A stretch of DNA of 64,000 nt from Hydnum rufescens UP504 (lineage: Eukaryota > Basidiomycota > Agaricomycetes > Cantharellales > Hydnaceae), in the NCBI GenBank assembly GCA_014904985.1, contig MU128936.1:184163-248162 (forward strand). The letters run 5' to 3'. Shown here piece after piece: positions 11,064 to 24,381 of this stretch. Every line of letters begins with the position of its first letter. The first letter of the stretch is position 1. A model generated the notes under the pieces. It saw only the letters and a program-made list of their open reading frames with translations, did not search any database and had not been told where the DNA came from. Made by a program: the position numbers and the translations under genes.

Positions 11064-13171
11064 TCACCCGGCCGCCATTACAATGTCCGGCCCATCCACC
11101 CCGCTCATTCGAAAGGGGTGTGAGCGATTGGCGGGACCATCATAGATAGGAGTACCGTCCCACAGTCGTGGGCGGCGAATTACAGGCGCAGACGCACCAT
11201 GGGAGAAAAAAAGTCGCTTTGGAGGTGACGGTGCTCTTGTGGCCGCAACAGCTGCCCGAGTGCCATGGTACTGCTGCTGGGGATGTTGGAACGGGCGGCC
11301 CCGCCCTCGGTGAATCGCACTCGGTCGTCGGGACAAGTTGGGAGGAGCGTTTGTGTGTTGGAAACCCGATTGCTCTTGATCATCATCGGATGATATGTCC
11401 ACATCCTCGTCTGATTCGTCTTGATACGTTGTCTGGTACATGTTACGACTTGATCCAGCGAGTGTATAAGGCGGCTCTTCAGACTCAGATGAATCCACCT
11501 CGCCCTCGTCCTCCTCGTAGCTTGCTGCCTCACGAGAACGAAGAGCCTCATGGACTCGACCTTGATGATGTTGAGTGAGTCTGACGTCAACGTAACAACA
11601 CGGGGGCACCTACGTCGTATTTGCACATCCAACTCATCCTCCTCTAAATCATTATCACGCGTCAAGCCTATTTCTTGTGCAACAGTATTCCGAGGAACTG
11701 CATGAGAGCCCACGCTCGGGGCGAAAGGGAGGTCGCGTAGGGCTTCAAGAACCGTTTGTCTACATGTGTATGGTATCAGGTCGCGGGGACGAAGATATAA
11801 ACGTTGCAAAACCTTACTTAGTGATCTCTAAATAATTCCGGTGGTTGTTGTCGTCTGTCATATTACTTGGTTGCACTTCGAGGCGGTATCGTGGGCCATA
11901 CCACTCAAGATATTCGTTATATGGAAGATTCAGGTCGATGTCCCGATCGATACCAAGGGCGCATGCAGTCTCGTATGTCCAAACGGAAGAAACATTTCGT
12001 GTGGTATATCCGCCCCCGCCAAGCAGAACAAGTGGAATATTCGTGGCCCGAAGAAAGCGCACACAGTCTGCGTGCCCATTCATGGAGATATTAAAGCATC
12101 CTAGCTTGTCTCCAGATAGAGAGTCGGCGCCGCATTGCAGGACCACAACATCTGGCTGATACCACCCCAGCAGATACTGAATTACCTGCCAACAGTATTC
12201 AGGAAGGCGCACAGATAAATAGACCGAGGCAGGCGTACTGGCTCAAAAACGCTCTTGTATTCATCATCTGTGACGCCATTTAACAGTGGGACGTTGACCG
12301 AATAGCCGAACCCCTTTCCAAGACCTCGATCTTCGACTTTGCCTGTCCCAGGAAAGTAATCCTTTTGTTTGTGGAACGAGCACGTTAGAACGCGATCGGT
12401 AGTATAGAATGCTTCTTCGACGCCATCTCCGTGGTGACAATCAATGTCAATATAAAGGACGCGAGTGTGAAAGCGCAGGAGCTCGAGAATTCCCAGCACT
12501 GGTAGAGAAGCCGTCAAATCGTGGTGGTGATAAGGGTATAAGTAATGTTACCGATGTCATTAACATAGCAGAAGCCAGAAGCCTCCCCTTTCTTCGCATG
12601 GTGGAGACCGCCAGCCCAATTGATCGCAATATCGGCCATCCCAGAATTAATTCTGTCTGCAGCGGCTGTATGCGGGGGTGAGATTTTCGTGCGCGTGCAC
12701 AACGTGAGGATTTGACCTCACCCAGAGATCCACCAGCAGATATCGAGCAAAACTCGAAGAGCCCCTCAAAAGCAGGATTGTCTTCTCCAGTTAAAACTGT
12801 ACGCAATAACTGTTAGCTAATATCATTTCAGAGAAGGGAATTGATTTACATCGCGAACCGCCCCCGCTCATGTCCTGCGCTGTCTCCGGGGTAACACGAT
12901 GGAGGAAATCCACATATTCGTCGCTGTGGAAGCGCGTCATTTGGAGGGGGTTGCTCGTTCAGGACGCTACGGGGAAACTCGTGAGCGAATACGGCAGACG
13001 GGAAGCAAGAATTGGGATACGAACTATAACATCCATCTTTGGGAGCATGTCGTACGCAGAGACGAGGTTATGTGTTAGGCGCATTCGGAATGGCTTCATG
13101 GGATGACCAAGGCCATAGGAATATGAGCCAATGTCTGGATCATAGTAATATGCTACACGCCTCTTCGACAT
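11064..13171 (-). CDS. Class I histone deacetylase (Rpd3/HDAC1 family)
   Basis: Removes acetyl groups from histone lysines in Sin3/Rpd3-type corepressor complexes in the nucleus. Eight exons can be read (13171-13025, 12966-12850, 12796-12722, 12665-12552, 12498-12239, 12185-11818, 11759-11614, 11560-11064). Family motifs appear in order: [20 protein letters not shown] at the start, [36 protein letters not shown], the active-site [52 protein letters not shown] and [11 protein letters not shown]. The catalytic His-His and metal-binding Asp/His residues are present. The C-terminus is a ~165-residue acidic, Ser-rich and then Arg-rich tail. One base seems missing in the C5 run of exon 2 near 12945; adding it gives 574 codons. 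It is divergent from Nup192 with 250 bp between starts. Confidence 0.95.
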
Positions 13172-13421
13172 CTTAGTCGCTTTTGACAACCTGTATATAT
13201 GTGGTGGGCGCCAAATGCGGGGAGAGGCCGAGAGTTGGCCAAACAAAGGTGTCGGCAAGACCCGCTTTTTGGCTCACTGGTGAACCCAGTTCCCAAGCCA
13301 GCTCTCGCGTTGGACCACATCTTCGCGCCCTGCCTCGCGTAGGGGAAGAGTAGTATCATGGCGTCGCTTGCTCCTTCCTAATTTTGTGGAATAGTGCGCA
13401 TTTCCTATCCCATCTTCACCT

Positions 13422-16400
13422 ATGAGCACAGTTAATAGTCCTCTTGCTCTAGCACGTTCCAGACCGTGTATCGATGTCTCTCCGGTCAGCTTTCAATAGA
13501 TCCTGATGTCTTAAGAACCTGTCTCCGGCTTCGCATTCCCAAACTTCGCAATTGCACCGATCCGTTCCCAAAGCCTTCCGTCACATCGAGCGCGGCGATA
13601 CGAAGTGGTTCCATCGAACTTCCCGACGGCACGACACTACAAGTGGATGATCATGAAGCCATCGTCTGGAAGATTAGCGAGAGGTTCAATTTGGACGAGA
13701 TCGAAGCATACATCCTATTGCGATCATTCCTCTACAATGAGCACCTGGAATACAGCCCTACCGCTAAGGAAGATGAGGCATCCTCAGCTGAGGAAAGTCT
13801 CTTGGAGTCCATAACCGATTTTCTCTTCGAAGAACGCCTCTTCGTCCTCCGCATATTCCCTCCACTCTATCGTGCGCAGGCCGACGACCAACATTTATAC
13901 CATGACATTGCGGTCGAGATTCTACACGAAGTGGCTCCGGATCCAACTGCTCTTGTCAGTACCCTCGTATCCCAATATATACGGCGCACGAAGCAGGAGA
14001 TTCCTAGCAAGCAGCCAAGGAAGACCACCATGCCCTTAAGTATGCGAGCGAAGTGGGCCAAACAAATCGTAAAGGAACAGATTTGTATGATGGAGATCAT
14101 CTTCTGGGGCACGTATAACATGCGATGTCCGGGGTCTCTCATTGCCGAGCTATACGAAGCTGTCTATTCAACATCTCTCGGCTCAGCGCAAAACAACGGC
14201 GACGTTCTGCTTGAAGAAGAATCCATTCAATTGCTGGCCGATCTTGAATCCGTGATGGTTGTCACAGCTGTACAGGTTTTAGGTGTGGAGTTGTTAAACG
14301 AACAAAGCATTGACCTCGAAGTTGTATCCTTGCCGAGGCATGGTTATTTTGCGCAACCGGCGGAACTCGAACGAATCCACACTTTGGTCTGCACTACACC
14401 CACTCAACCCCGTTTTAGCCCCATCGTTCTGGCGTGGACTTGCGTGATTCGACGGATCGCGAGTGCTGCCGAGAGCGACAATTACCCCCAGGAATATGTC
14501 CCTCTTCTGGCAACCCTTGCTCCCGAACAAGGCGGACGAGATTCGGTCTGGCAAGAGTTTACCCAGGTCGTGCTCAACCCTGCTATGGGTCTCTTTCCCA
14601 CTCTCCGAGCTCTACTGTCTTCCCCACTTCTCGATACTGAGGCAGCTGCAACAGCAGGATCATCTCTCTCAAATCCCAATGATAATGTTGTCAGAGCAAT
14701 CATAAAAGGTACTGGCCAAATCTAGACACCCAGAATGTAAGCTCACCCATAGTTCTCGTCCGTCAGGCCTTGTTATTGGATTAACCGAGCTAATACGGGT
14801 CGAGTACATTGAAGACTTTGACTCGTTAGTAGAAGTCTGGATCCTTCTATTTGGGTCAGGCGAGTGGACGGCAGTTGCACCTTTGTGTTCAGACTTTTGG
14901 CGGTTCGATATGCATCACCAGTCGTTGAATAGGCGTGCCCTATTGGAAATCACTCGCGATCGTTTTCCGGTCCAAGCACGACCATTTATCCGCGTATTGA
15001 GGTCCTTATCAGCTACTGGAGGATTCCAGGGTCTCGAGGGATACGTCCAAGAGAGGGAGCTGGACTATAATCGAGGAGGCTCCGCTTCGGCCGTCTATCA
15101 CTATTTTGACACTCTGCCCTCTTATGCCATCACTATTCCATCTGATGATAAACCTGATCTTAAGGCTCTCTTTGAAATGCGAAACACGACGGCTGGATTG
15201 GTATATTCCAATAATCGCCCACTCCGACTTCCTGGCGGATCAATCTTACCTGCTCGATCACAGGGGACGGTAATAAGCGATGGGGATGCGAGATCACCGG
15301 TAGTAGTGATGTGGCAGCACAAACACTCGGGTTGGAAGTTTGCCCTGGCATTGCTGAAGGATTATGTCAAGAGGAGACAAATCGCTGCGGGAGGCCCTCG
15401 AAACAAGCTTGTTCCCTCAATCACACTTCCAACGGCTGCCAATTCCTCCAAGGCTGTGGACCTCAGATTTGAAGACATCGGTGTCGAGGAAGGACTCGGG
15501 AACCAGGAACTGATCACCGACATCCTTGAGCTTTTCCGAAGCGTTCTTCGTAATAATCACACCTTGACACCATTTCTCATGCAAGCGTTGCTACCAGAAG
15601 ATGATGCTGACCTGTCTGGATGGGAACGCGCTTCTCTCTTAGAAGTCATCCCACTGCTCCTTCAAGATGTGCTGCATACGACCTCTGTGGGAGCGGGTCC
15701 TGCTCCCACGCGGCTTGTTACCAATATACTTGGGGTTATGACAACCCTTCTGCCCACCATCCTGGCAGCTTATGGACATCGCTTCGCTCCTCCACTCTTC
15801 TTTTCGGCGATGTGCGGCGCGCCGGGTCGACTCCAGCGTTACTCTCTTTCGAAAGAACGACAGGAAGTTATCCCATGACACTTGCTCTTCTTGATCTGGT
15901 TCGAGCTTTGTTCGACGAGTCGGTGCGGACGATGTACCAAGTTCCTCCGAGTTTCTCTACAATGAAAACAGAGGTTTTACTGAGGGCGCTTGCGTTTCTA
16001 CATAACGAGATTTGGATCGATTTCAATAACTGGAAGTATACAAATCTCGGGCAGAAATTCCAAATTGGATCCAAGATCGCAGTGCTCTTCGCAGAGACAT
16101 TAACGCAGGCTCCTTCATTTCCCCTCGAATCGGAATCTCGGGCATCACCAGACGACGCTCATTCGACATTGCTCGCCGTAGCTAGATTCGCCATGACTGC
16201 TTTCTTCACGCAGTCGATAGCATCCACAATCAGCCCTTTAGTTGTAGTGATCGCAAGCGGCCATATGACCCGGGAAGCTCTCTACCGGGCGAGGCGTTTC
16301 AGCGACGCTCATTACCTTGACGGTTTTGTGGAATCAAGCCTACTCTTATGCCGTCTTGTGCTCGTGCGGAAGGCAACAGTGACCACCACCAAACCTTCTT

Positions 16401-19400
16401 TGCTTGAGCAAGGCTTGTTTGTCGGCCTCTCTGCCGGTGCTTTCGCTTTGGATCACCACCGTCCTCGCCTGAACCCCGTGGACACTATCGCGAGCCATTA
16501 TGTGCGGCCACCAAACGGAATCAAGATCCAACTTGAAGCTGTGAGGCTTCTGACCGCCCTGTGCGTTTCAGTCTCCAAATGCCAGCCATCACCACCGTCA
16601 ATGCTCGGTCATCTGTCGAACGCAGAGAGCGTCGTGGACTTCCTTCTCAAGGTTGTCCACAATGCGGATGACGAACCGGCCATGAGGCTGGCCGTTTGGT
16701 CGTTCATTAGTGCTGCCATCGGTACCCAGCCAGCACTGGCCACCTTCTTCCTTTCTGGAAAGGCAAGCTCGTCTCCAACCGATCAAGCAGCTGGGAGCTC
16801 AGCTGCAGCGGGCACTCGAGGCCCTTCACTCACAGCCATCGATGCCGCAGACCAGACCATTCAACGATGGAAGACGTTATCAGAACAAAATCCTGCGCTT
16901 CTCGCTTCTACACTTGCCTTCCTTGATCTGGTGTGGCAGCATGCGCACGAGCATACGAATGTCATCGAATCGTTGCGCAAAAACCCTGGGCTCTGGAAAG
17001 AATTCTCAGAGCTTGTGAAGGAAAAACTCGATATCCCACCGACGACGGAAGTGAAGGATATGATGGAGATTGATGGCCTGCGACGATCTGGCCTCCATGA
17101 GGCGGTCTCAAACCATGCATATTTCACAATGTCCAAGGCGCATCTCATTCATCTCATTGCCCTTGATCTCACCTTCCCGAGGCAGCCACCCTCAGAACCG
17201 GGCGTGTCGAGCCTCAGCATCGTAACCGAGCTGTTTGAGAAATCCCGACCGTCTTAGTAAAGTCCTTTCTGAGGCCATCTTCAATCCATTCGATGCGACA
17301 CTTCATGAGCAAACTCGCGAATCATTGGAAAATCTATTTCCCAATTTCACTCTAGAGAGTGTTCGTGCTGTGGCTCTTCCGTCAGATCGCGATATTTGGG
17401 GATGATTATATCTTCCCGTCTCTCATAGTGGAAGAGCGCCTTCATCAATACGCGGTCGGGGATGCCGAACTCCAGAAACATCAGCCCAAGGTCTACAAGG
17501 GGATCCTGTCTTTGAATCTAGACTGGTCACTGATTGACTCATACATAAGTCTGACTCGTTCGTGGAGCGTCCTTGTGCATGGCGTCAGCCCAGTCTTACG
17601 GGAGCGCAAGCCGTCACAGCAGTCCATGCTCTCTGCTGCCAGCAGCGTGGCGACGGCCATTGCACAGGAAACAAGATCTGGGCCGGTTGCCGTGGCTGTT
17701 CACACGGAACGGTTACGGCTACTCCTGGGATTGTTCGATGCTACCTGGCTGTATGCGCCCACCGTCGAAGAGGTCATCAAACTCATGGCTCCCATTCAGG
17801 CCCTCGTTTCCCATGAAGTCCATAGACCCATTCATTCGGTGTCTGGCGTCATCAGACCCAGCTTTCATCAATCTCTTCTCCAACTTATCTACTATTGCAC
17901 CCGGAAAGTTCGGATGATCGGACTGAATACATCACCGGCTGTCAAACGATCAATAGTCACGTCTACAGTAACCGCGGCACTCCAGTTCGTTATCGAGGCT
18001 TTACGCAGTGTCTTCGAACAAGCCCATGAAGTCAACAGTGATATCCTCGACGAAGACATGCAGCTCTTGGTTGCAACCTTCGAGGAATGCACACGCACTG
18101 AACTTGGAGCGAGTCAATCTCTCTGGTTGTCCCAGCTGCAGAGTGCCAGTCTTATTCGCTCGAGTCTTAAACTCCTTGCGAAGGTGGACATTGCGGGTGT
18201 TCAGCAGCCATCGATTCTGCGACTACGGCGTTATCCATATTATGCTCGCCATATCCTCCAGTTCCATCTCGCCCTCGCAACCCTTCCAGCTTCAGCCGAG
18301 CGGCTCGCGCATGAAGGTGTTATGGTGTGCTATGTCTCGAACACCCTCACCCCAGTGCTAGAAACCGGCGGTGTTGACGTCACTCACGTCGCTCATCATT
18401 CGTGGTGTACCATCGTTGCCATCGTTACTGCTCTGACTTGTGTTTTAGGCACAGGCAATGGTCACTTCGTTAACGCAGAAATTGTCGGTTTCGTCCAACT
18501 TTATGGGGCGCAGCTAACAAAAGTTCTGTCATGGAAAGTTGGAGACCCTTTAACAATTCCTCTGCTTCAAGAAATGGAAGCAGTTGTATTGTTCTTTCAT
18601 GCCATCGCGACATCCACGTCATCCAGACCTCAGACCGACCACGGTGCCCTCGATATCCTCCGAGCATATGGAGAGAGGGCCCTCTTCCTTCTCCAACAGC
18701 TCAACTCAGCACTATCTTACCCTAATCAACTCTCTAGTTCACTTGAACCTTTGTCTGCCGTGGAGCAAACACTCTTTGAAAAAGAATCCGATCTTGGGCG
18801 AGTAGGGTCTTCCATTGACTTCCTGGATAATGGCACCAGACCAATCCTCGCCAGTGTGGTGCAAAAGCTCATACTGTCGGCATCTACAATCCTTTCCACA
18901 TTGGCGATAACGAGTGGAAGCGACAAGATTTTGACGCGCTCCGAATCAGTCCCCTCTGCTGACATATTGCTTATTTCTCCGGTTCGTCTCCAAGATTATT
19001 GTCTGCAACTCATCCGAGCTCACAAGCCAGCTTTCTTAGAGTTCAAAAGTCTCACCAGACGAACCTGCTACCATCGGTACTTTAATTGAACTCGGGAACT
19101 GGGCAGTACAACTCCTTGTGCATTTGCTGAAGCCTGCTCCAGCTTCGCCCTCGCCACAACCTCCTATTCCACCGTCAGTCATCCCATCCCCATTCGTCCG
19201 CAAAACCACAATACACGCTGCACGAAGCGTCATTGAAGGCTTAATGGTGTACGCTGCCACTCAGCTTTCCCGATGGTTGGAACGAGATCGTACAGATGAA
19301 CCGTTTGAAGCCAACGTTCTAACAAGCATCAACGGTCGGGAGGACCTCGATGTGACCCAGAGCCGAGGGAAGCGTGGGCGGCATTCCGTGCCTATGATAC

Positions 19401-19582
19401 ACAGCAGTGTACAATCCGTGGTTCAAGACCAGGCGCGGGATCTGAATTTATTAGCGACGCGTGCAAAGGAGGTCCTGGGGAAGTTGGCTGACGACGACGG
19501 AGGATCAGCGTTGATTCTCCTCGAGGTTTTGATAGGGTTTGCTTCGGCAAAGTTGTTAAAGACGACACCCGGGGGACGATGA
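13422..19582 (+). CDS. Nucleoporin Nup192/Nup205 (inner ring scaffold)
   Basis: This is a large alpha-solenoid protein of the nuclear pore inner ring. Clear family stretches include DDHEAIVWKISERFNLDEIE (~13640), SMRAKWAKQIVKEQICMMEI (~14040), SGLVIGLTELIRVEYIEDFD (~14770), LLSFERTTGSYPMTLALLDL (~15840), ESVVDFLLKVVHNADDEPAM (~16630) and DDYIFPSLIVEERLHQYAVG (~17400). A 58-nt intron at 14709-14766 joins IIKG to LVIGL in frame. The start is uncertain: the ATG at 13422 must shift frame near 13490 to reach the conserved part. Further single-base or dinucleotide breaks lie near 15775, 17235, 17390 (an AT lost from an ATAT run) and 19045. The protein is otherwise conserved over ~2000 residues, so sequencing indels are likelier than decay. 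Confidence 0.9.
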
Positions 19583-19635
19583 TGATGTACACTATGGTAG
19601 TTTAATAATCCACATTCTAGACCCCTCCCCGCGAC

Positions 19636-21015
19636 TTAAGCGACGTCCGCGGTCAAGACGTCAACACCTGTGTCTGTAATAAGCACCGTGTGCTCTGCTT
19701 GAGCTGAGCGAGCCCCTCTGTTAATCTGTCAACATGGGTGATAAACTTCAGACGATGGCGATGATACACACGATTCCGTCAATAATGTCCACCCATCCGG
19801 AAGCATCCAACCGCGCGAATCATCGCCCTGTACGATGACAGGCTACGGGGGATCGAGGACAGCACGATACGACATGGCAAATGTTGGACATACCTCGATG
19901 GTAAAACAATGTCCTGATTTCATTACCCCCGGTTCATCATTTTCTGCATGAGGGATATTATCAAGAAGGGATTCCAGGAAAAGGATTCCCTTATACATAC
20001 TATGATGCAATATCCATGGGGTGCGATGGAATTCTGTGCCAATTCCGTGTCCATTACATGATTCGTTGACGGAACAGCCACGCAATTGTACTGCCTGAGA
20101 TATGGCAGCGCCTATGCCCTTAAACGGCCGACCTGGACCGCACGCAGATATACCCGCTGCGAGGGCTATCTTGCTGGTTTCTATCAAGTGCCTTCCGAGA
20201 TCATCCTTCGTTCGTTCGCTTCATGAGCAGTGGATTAGGCCTTGGGTGGAAGACCAATAAAATACATACCACGTCCCCAACGGCGAACGTCTCAGAGCAG
20301 TCTCCGTGGTAGCCATCGAGGAAAACGGTGACGTCTACATTTACAATATCTCCATCCTCTAGGGGTCGACTGTTCGTCAAACAAATGAGTATACTAGAGC
20401 CATCGATTTATGGTAGTCTTCACTTGTCAGGGATTCCGTGCACGAGGACATTGTTCACGCTTGTGCAGCAGGACTTGGGGAAGCCATAATATTGCAGCGG
20501 AGATGGATACGCTCCGTTACGCACAATGAAGTTATGCAAGACTTGGTCTATAGAGGCCGTGGTCGATCCAACCTACGGAACTGGCAGCGGTCAGAGAGAA
20601 AGAGCGAGCAGAAGGAACAGAAGGAGGGAGGAGGAACCCTCCGCCCGAGAGGGAGTGTCCTTAGAACCCTTACCTTGATCAAATCGCGCGCAAGTTCGAG
20701 AGTGCGCCTGGCAAGACGCGTCGCGCGCCGGAGGGCATCAACTTCTTCCTTGGAGCTCAACTGCACGAAACTGTCGCCCGCTTTGCGCTGGTAGGCCGTA
20801 TCTCCGACATATGGGGGAAGCTTGATGTGGTCTGGGACTATATTCTTGGCGATATGCGAGACGCCGACAGCAGTTGGATTTTCTGACAAGACCAGGTCAT
20901 AGTTGCCGAAGCGAAGCAGATCCGGCGTTTCAGAGAAAAGTCGAGGTGAAGTACGAATACCTCGATAAAGGAGTGTCGTTGGCCTAATACGTGAGCAGCG
21001 TACAAACGATAACAT
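19636..21015 (-). CDS. Methionine aminopeptidase type I, mitochondrial form
   Basis: Removes the initiator methionine from new proteins, here probably in mitochondria. Six exons (21015-20674, 20572-20424, 20369-20270, 20205-19894, 19842-19772, 19717-19636) total 1056 nt, exactly 351 codons plus stop. The N-terminus is Arg/Ser-rich with few acids ([20 protein letters not shown]), like a mitochondrial presequence. Catalytic landmarks of the pita-bread fold are present: [39 protein letters not shown] with two metal-ligand Asp, [19 protein letters not shown], and [13 protein letters not shown] with the last Glu ligand. The type I CTSVN motif separates it from type II enzymes. Confidence 0.93.
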
Positions 21016-21305
21016 ACAACGCGCACTTGGGACCCAAAAATGATTACGTAATCAGCACTCTGTTTCGCCATCTCCCTACATCTCTCTCAATTTGAAGGTC
21101 AATTTGAAAGATATCCTTTTGCTTTTTCTTGCATCTTAGAGGGACACCTCTAAGGAATCCTTGTGCCAAATTTGAAGGGAAATAGATGGACAGAAAATCA
21201 AATAACGACTGACAGAGTATAGAAACCCAACAAAGTTATGTGCAGCGAGCAATGCGATAGAGGAAATACATGATGAGAGTTGCAGCATTTGATGACACTA
21301 AGCAC

Positions 21306-23539
21306 TTATGACAGAGGATCAGGGGATATATTGAAGGAAACGGAATCCAAAACCCACACAACCTCAGAACGGGGCGGCCCAGTAAGATTAGCGAGTACCG
21401 CCTTCACCTGGGTATAATTTTCCAGGGCGTATTCTCCTAATTCTCGACCGAACCCGCTCTGCTTGTAGCCTCCAAATGGAACGTTGGGATGGAGAATGTT
21501 GTACATGTTAATCCATACAGTTCCTGCTCGGATTTTATTTGCCAATCCTATCGCGCGCGATATATTTTGGGAGAAAATGCCGGCCGCAAGTCCGTAAAGC
21601 GTATCGTTGGCCAGCTTTACGAGTTCTTCGTCATCCCTGAATTTGGAGACGACAATGACTGTGGCATAATGATTCTTAAGATGAGAGACCAGGAAATCGA
21701 CAGCGAGAGACTAACCAGGGCCGAAAATCTCTTCCTTCATAATAGTCATGTCAGAGGTGACGTCCGTGAAGATGGTAGGCTGGATGAAGAAACCCTCCAC
21801 ACCATGACGCTCACCGCCGAGATAGCATGTGGCGCCCTCTTTCTTTCCTAGGTCGATATAATTCATAACGCGCTATCACCCATGGAACGGGTCAGACCAG
21901 GCACAAGGCGAATCAGAAATAGATCCCGACTTTGAAGTGAACTTCGGAGACTTGGGGCCCTTGGGTCGTCTCAGGGTGGAGAGGGTCTCCAACTTTCACC
22001 GCCTTCATGGCAGCGGTAAATTTTTCCATAAATTTGTCGAAGACATTTTCTTGAACAAATACGCGGGAACCAGCGCAGCAGGTCTGACCATGATTAAAGC
22101 TGACCGAGTGGGGATACCCAACATCCAGTAAGCCAAAATTGATGAATGATCAGAAGTTATTCATCACGCACATAATGCCAAATGCGGCCCACTTGGCAGC
22201 GGCCTCCAGATCGCAGTCGTCCAAAACGAGCGTCGGGGACTTGCCACCAAGCTCCACCGTGACCTTTTTGAGATTACTCTCAGCAGCAGCCTTCATTATT
22301 CGTCGCCCAACGAGTGTACCTGGAGTCCCACGCGTTTGTTTAGATGTCGCCAAACGAAACCTGGGACGATGAAGACGCACTCCCAGTGAAGGCGACCTTC
22401 TCAATGCCCATATGGCTAGAGATGGCAGCTCCCACAACATTGCCATATCCATTGACGATGTTGACGACTCCAGGAGGGAAGCCCGCCTCGACGATCAACG
22501 TAGCGACACGGAGAGCAGTCAATGGCGTCCATTCTGATGGCTTGAAGACAATTGTATTTCCGGTCGCCAAGGCGGGACCCAGCTTCCAAGACATCATCCC
22601 AATCTAAAATGGCATCAGGTTACAATAACTTGTCAAATCTAGGAGCCCACGAACGGGGAAGTTCCTGGGTGAATTGGAATATGTGCGAGATTCAATGAAT
22701 AATGGAGACAGGGTATGCGCACCATGGGACTATCTGGCCAACGACACCAAATCTGATGCAGAAGGTACTGTAATTGAGTGTCTAAACGGGAATGAAGAAG
22801 GCCAGAAGTACGGACGGCTCCATCCGAGTGTAGGCGAAGACGGAATCGTCAACTGCGGGAGAGAGATTAGAGCCAGCTCTAGGTAAACGGCAAGGATCAG
22901 AGTTACCCTCGAGGGTCTTTCCATGGATTTTGTCTGCCCACCCCCCGTAATATCTACCCACACATGAGTATAGTTAGCCCGGATGGCACGAGCAAAGCAA
23001 ACCATACGCCTTAAAGTACCTGATCACACTTGCAGCACCCACGACATCACCATAAGCCCTATTATATGTTTTGCCTGAATGAAGTCAAGGAGAAACCATT
23101 GGCTTCATGAGAATTGACGGCGTGAGCGAGTGCGTACCTGAGTTCAGAGCCTCAAGGGCGACCAATTCGTCAATATTTTCATTCATAAGGGTGGCAAGTC
23201 TCAACAGGAGTCTCCCGCGTTGCTGTCCGGAAGTTTTGATGCCCCATGAGTTGTCGAATGCCCTCTGAGCACACTCGACTGCAATGTCAACGTCCTTCTC
23301 ACAGCCAACGGTGACTGAACAAAGATGCTTTCCATTTGCTGGATTAACCAAGCTGGACGGTCCAAGGTCATCAGATGTTGGCTAAGTGGAACAGGCGTGG
23401 TGATTCACTCTGTAGTTTCGCCAGCCTGAACGGAGTCGACGAACTTCCCATCGAGAAAGAGACCCGTGGAGAAGGTGCTCTTTCCTTTGAATCCGAGAAG
23501 TGAGTCGCTGAAATCATAGGTGAACGAAGTAGGAGCCAT
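21306..23539 (-). CDS. Aldehyde dehydrogenase (NAD(P)+-dependent, ALDH1/2-like)
   Basis: Oxidises aldehydes to acids. Twelve exons sum to 1563 nt (520 residues): 23539-23409, 23352-23138, 23074-23020, 22953-22907, 22852-22816, 22752-22723, 22664-22655, 22603-22381, 22319-22172, 22099-21943, 21872-21716, 21658-21306. Motifs: QIVPWNFP (cofactor-site signature), [28 protein letters not shown], general-base Glu in [13 protein letters not shown], nucleophile Cys in [21 protein letters not shown] and [14 protein letters not shown]. The Asn and Phe of PWNFP and its last Pro are encoded by a 10-nt exon. No signal peptide is seen, so it is probably cytosolic. Codons 1-40 are poorly conserved, as is usual for the family. 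Confidence 0.95.
22655..22664 (-). other. 10-nt micro-exon of the aldehyde dehydrogenase gene
   Basis: The minus-strand bases gaacttcccc complete the Trp codon and add Asn-Phe-Pro of PWNFP. They are flanked by an upstream intron of 58 nt (gtgcgc...cacccag, 22722-22665) and a downstream intron of 51 nt (gttcgt...ttttag, 22654-22604). The surrounding exons keep phase only if this exon is included, and the whole gene then sums to a multiple of three. Confidence 0.88.
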
Positions 23540-24381
23540 AGGGAGGTGTGTACAGTGGGATCACTCCTGTGGTCATCCCTGATAATTCTATCTCATAGAC
23601 GTAGATCCATTAGGAATCCAAACCGCCGGCCTGACAAATTATGCGGGGAAGCGAGTCACTCGTTGTGATTATGCCATCCCTTTGTATATTCCCTATCTCG
23701 ACCAGGGATGGGCGCGAAGATCTTGGGACAACCCCCAAACTGGTAATTCGTTAGCTCGCCGGCCACAAGCCCGCTGAGCCGTCAGGTTCAGTTCACACTA
23801 AATGGGTCGCAAGTTGGAGCCGAGCTCGAGACCTGTGGCCGAGCCTGCCAGTCGAAATACAATACGTCTGTACACTGTAGGCGTTTGGAGAGAAGACTCA
23901 TTAGCGTATTTTTAGCCAGGACCTACCTAGTGTTCCGCGAAGCAGCGTTCGTTTCCAGGGGTCAAAAAGGTGGCCCTGTATTTGGTCCAAGAACACTAGA
24001 AATGTCCATTTGTCACATGTCACAAGCGGCAGGAGGCTCCTCTAAGCAATCGGCAAAAATTTTCCCCAGAGGTTAATGCGGCTTGAAATTATGTTTCATT
24101 GATCTGGTTCCTAATCTGGTAATTGAGCTAGGGAAGCGAAGTTGGTTCCACCCGAGGAGAAACAAGTAAAATCGGCGGTCAAGCCACGATGCTCCCAAAC
24201 GGGGCAACGCAAAAGACCACACGACCCTGGGCTTCTGGATTCGGTGAGAGAGGAGTGGAAATTCGGGATATACATATGTTATCCAGTAGCCGAGATCTCC
24301 CACAAGCTGAATATCCAAGGCAGTGAGGGGCAGTGAGAATTTCCTGCAAGTGCCAAAACGCCGGATCGGAGGGGGATGGGT
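23540..24381. other. Intergenic region upstream of the aldehyde dehydrogenase
   Basis: This 840-bp stretch lies between the ALDH start and the stop of the AlkB-like gene, both on the minus strand. It should hold the ALDH promoter. The frames open on either strand have no recognisable domain. No repeat or RNA gene is seen. Confidence 0.5.

Noticed and set aside
17359..19089. Separate 576-codon gene after Nup192
   Set aside because: It continues the Nup192 homology directly (SDR then FGDDYIFPSL) and is split off only by a 2-base loss in an ATAT run.
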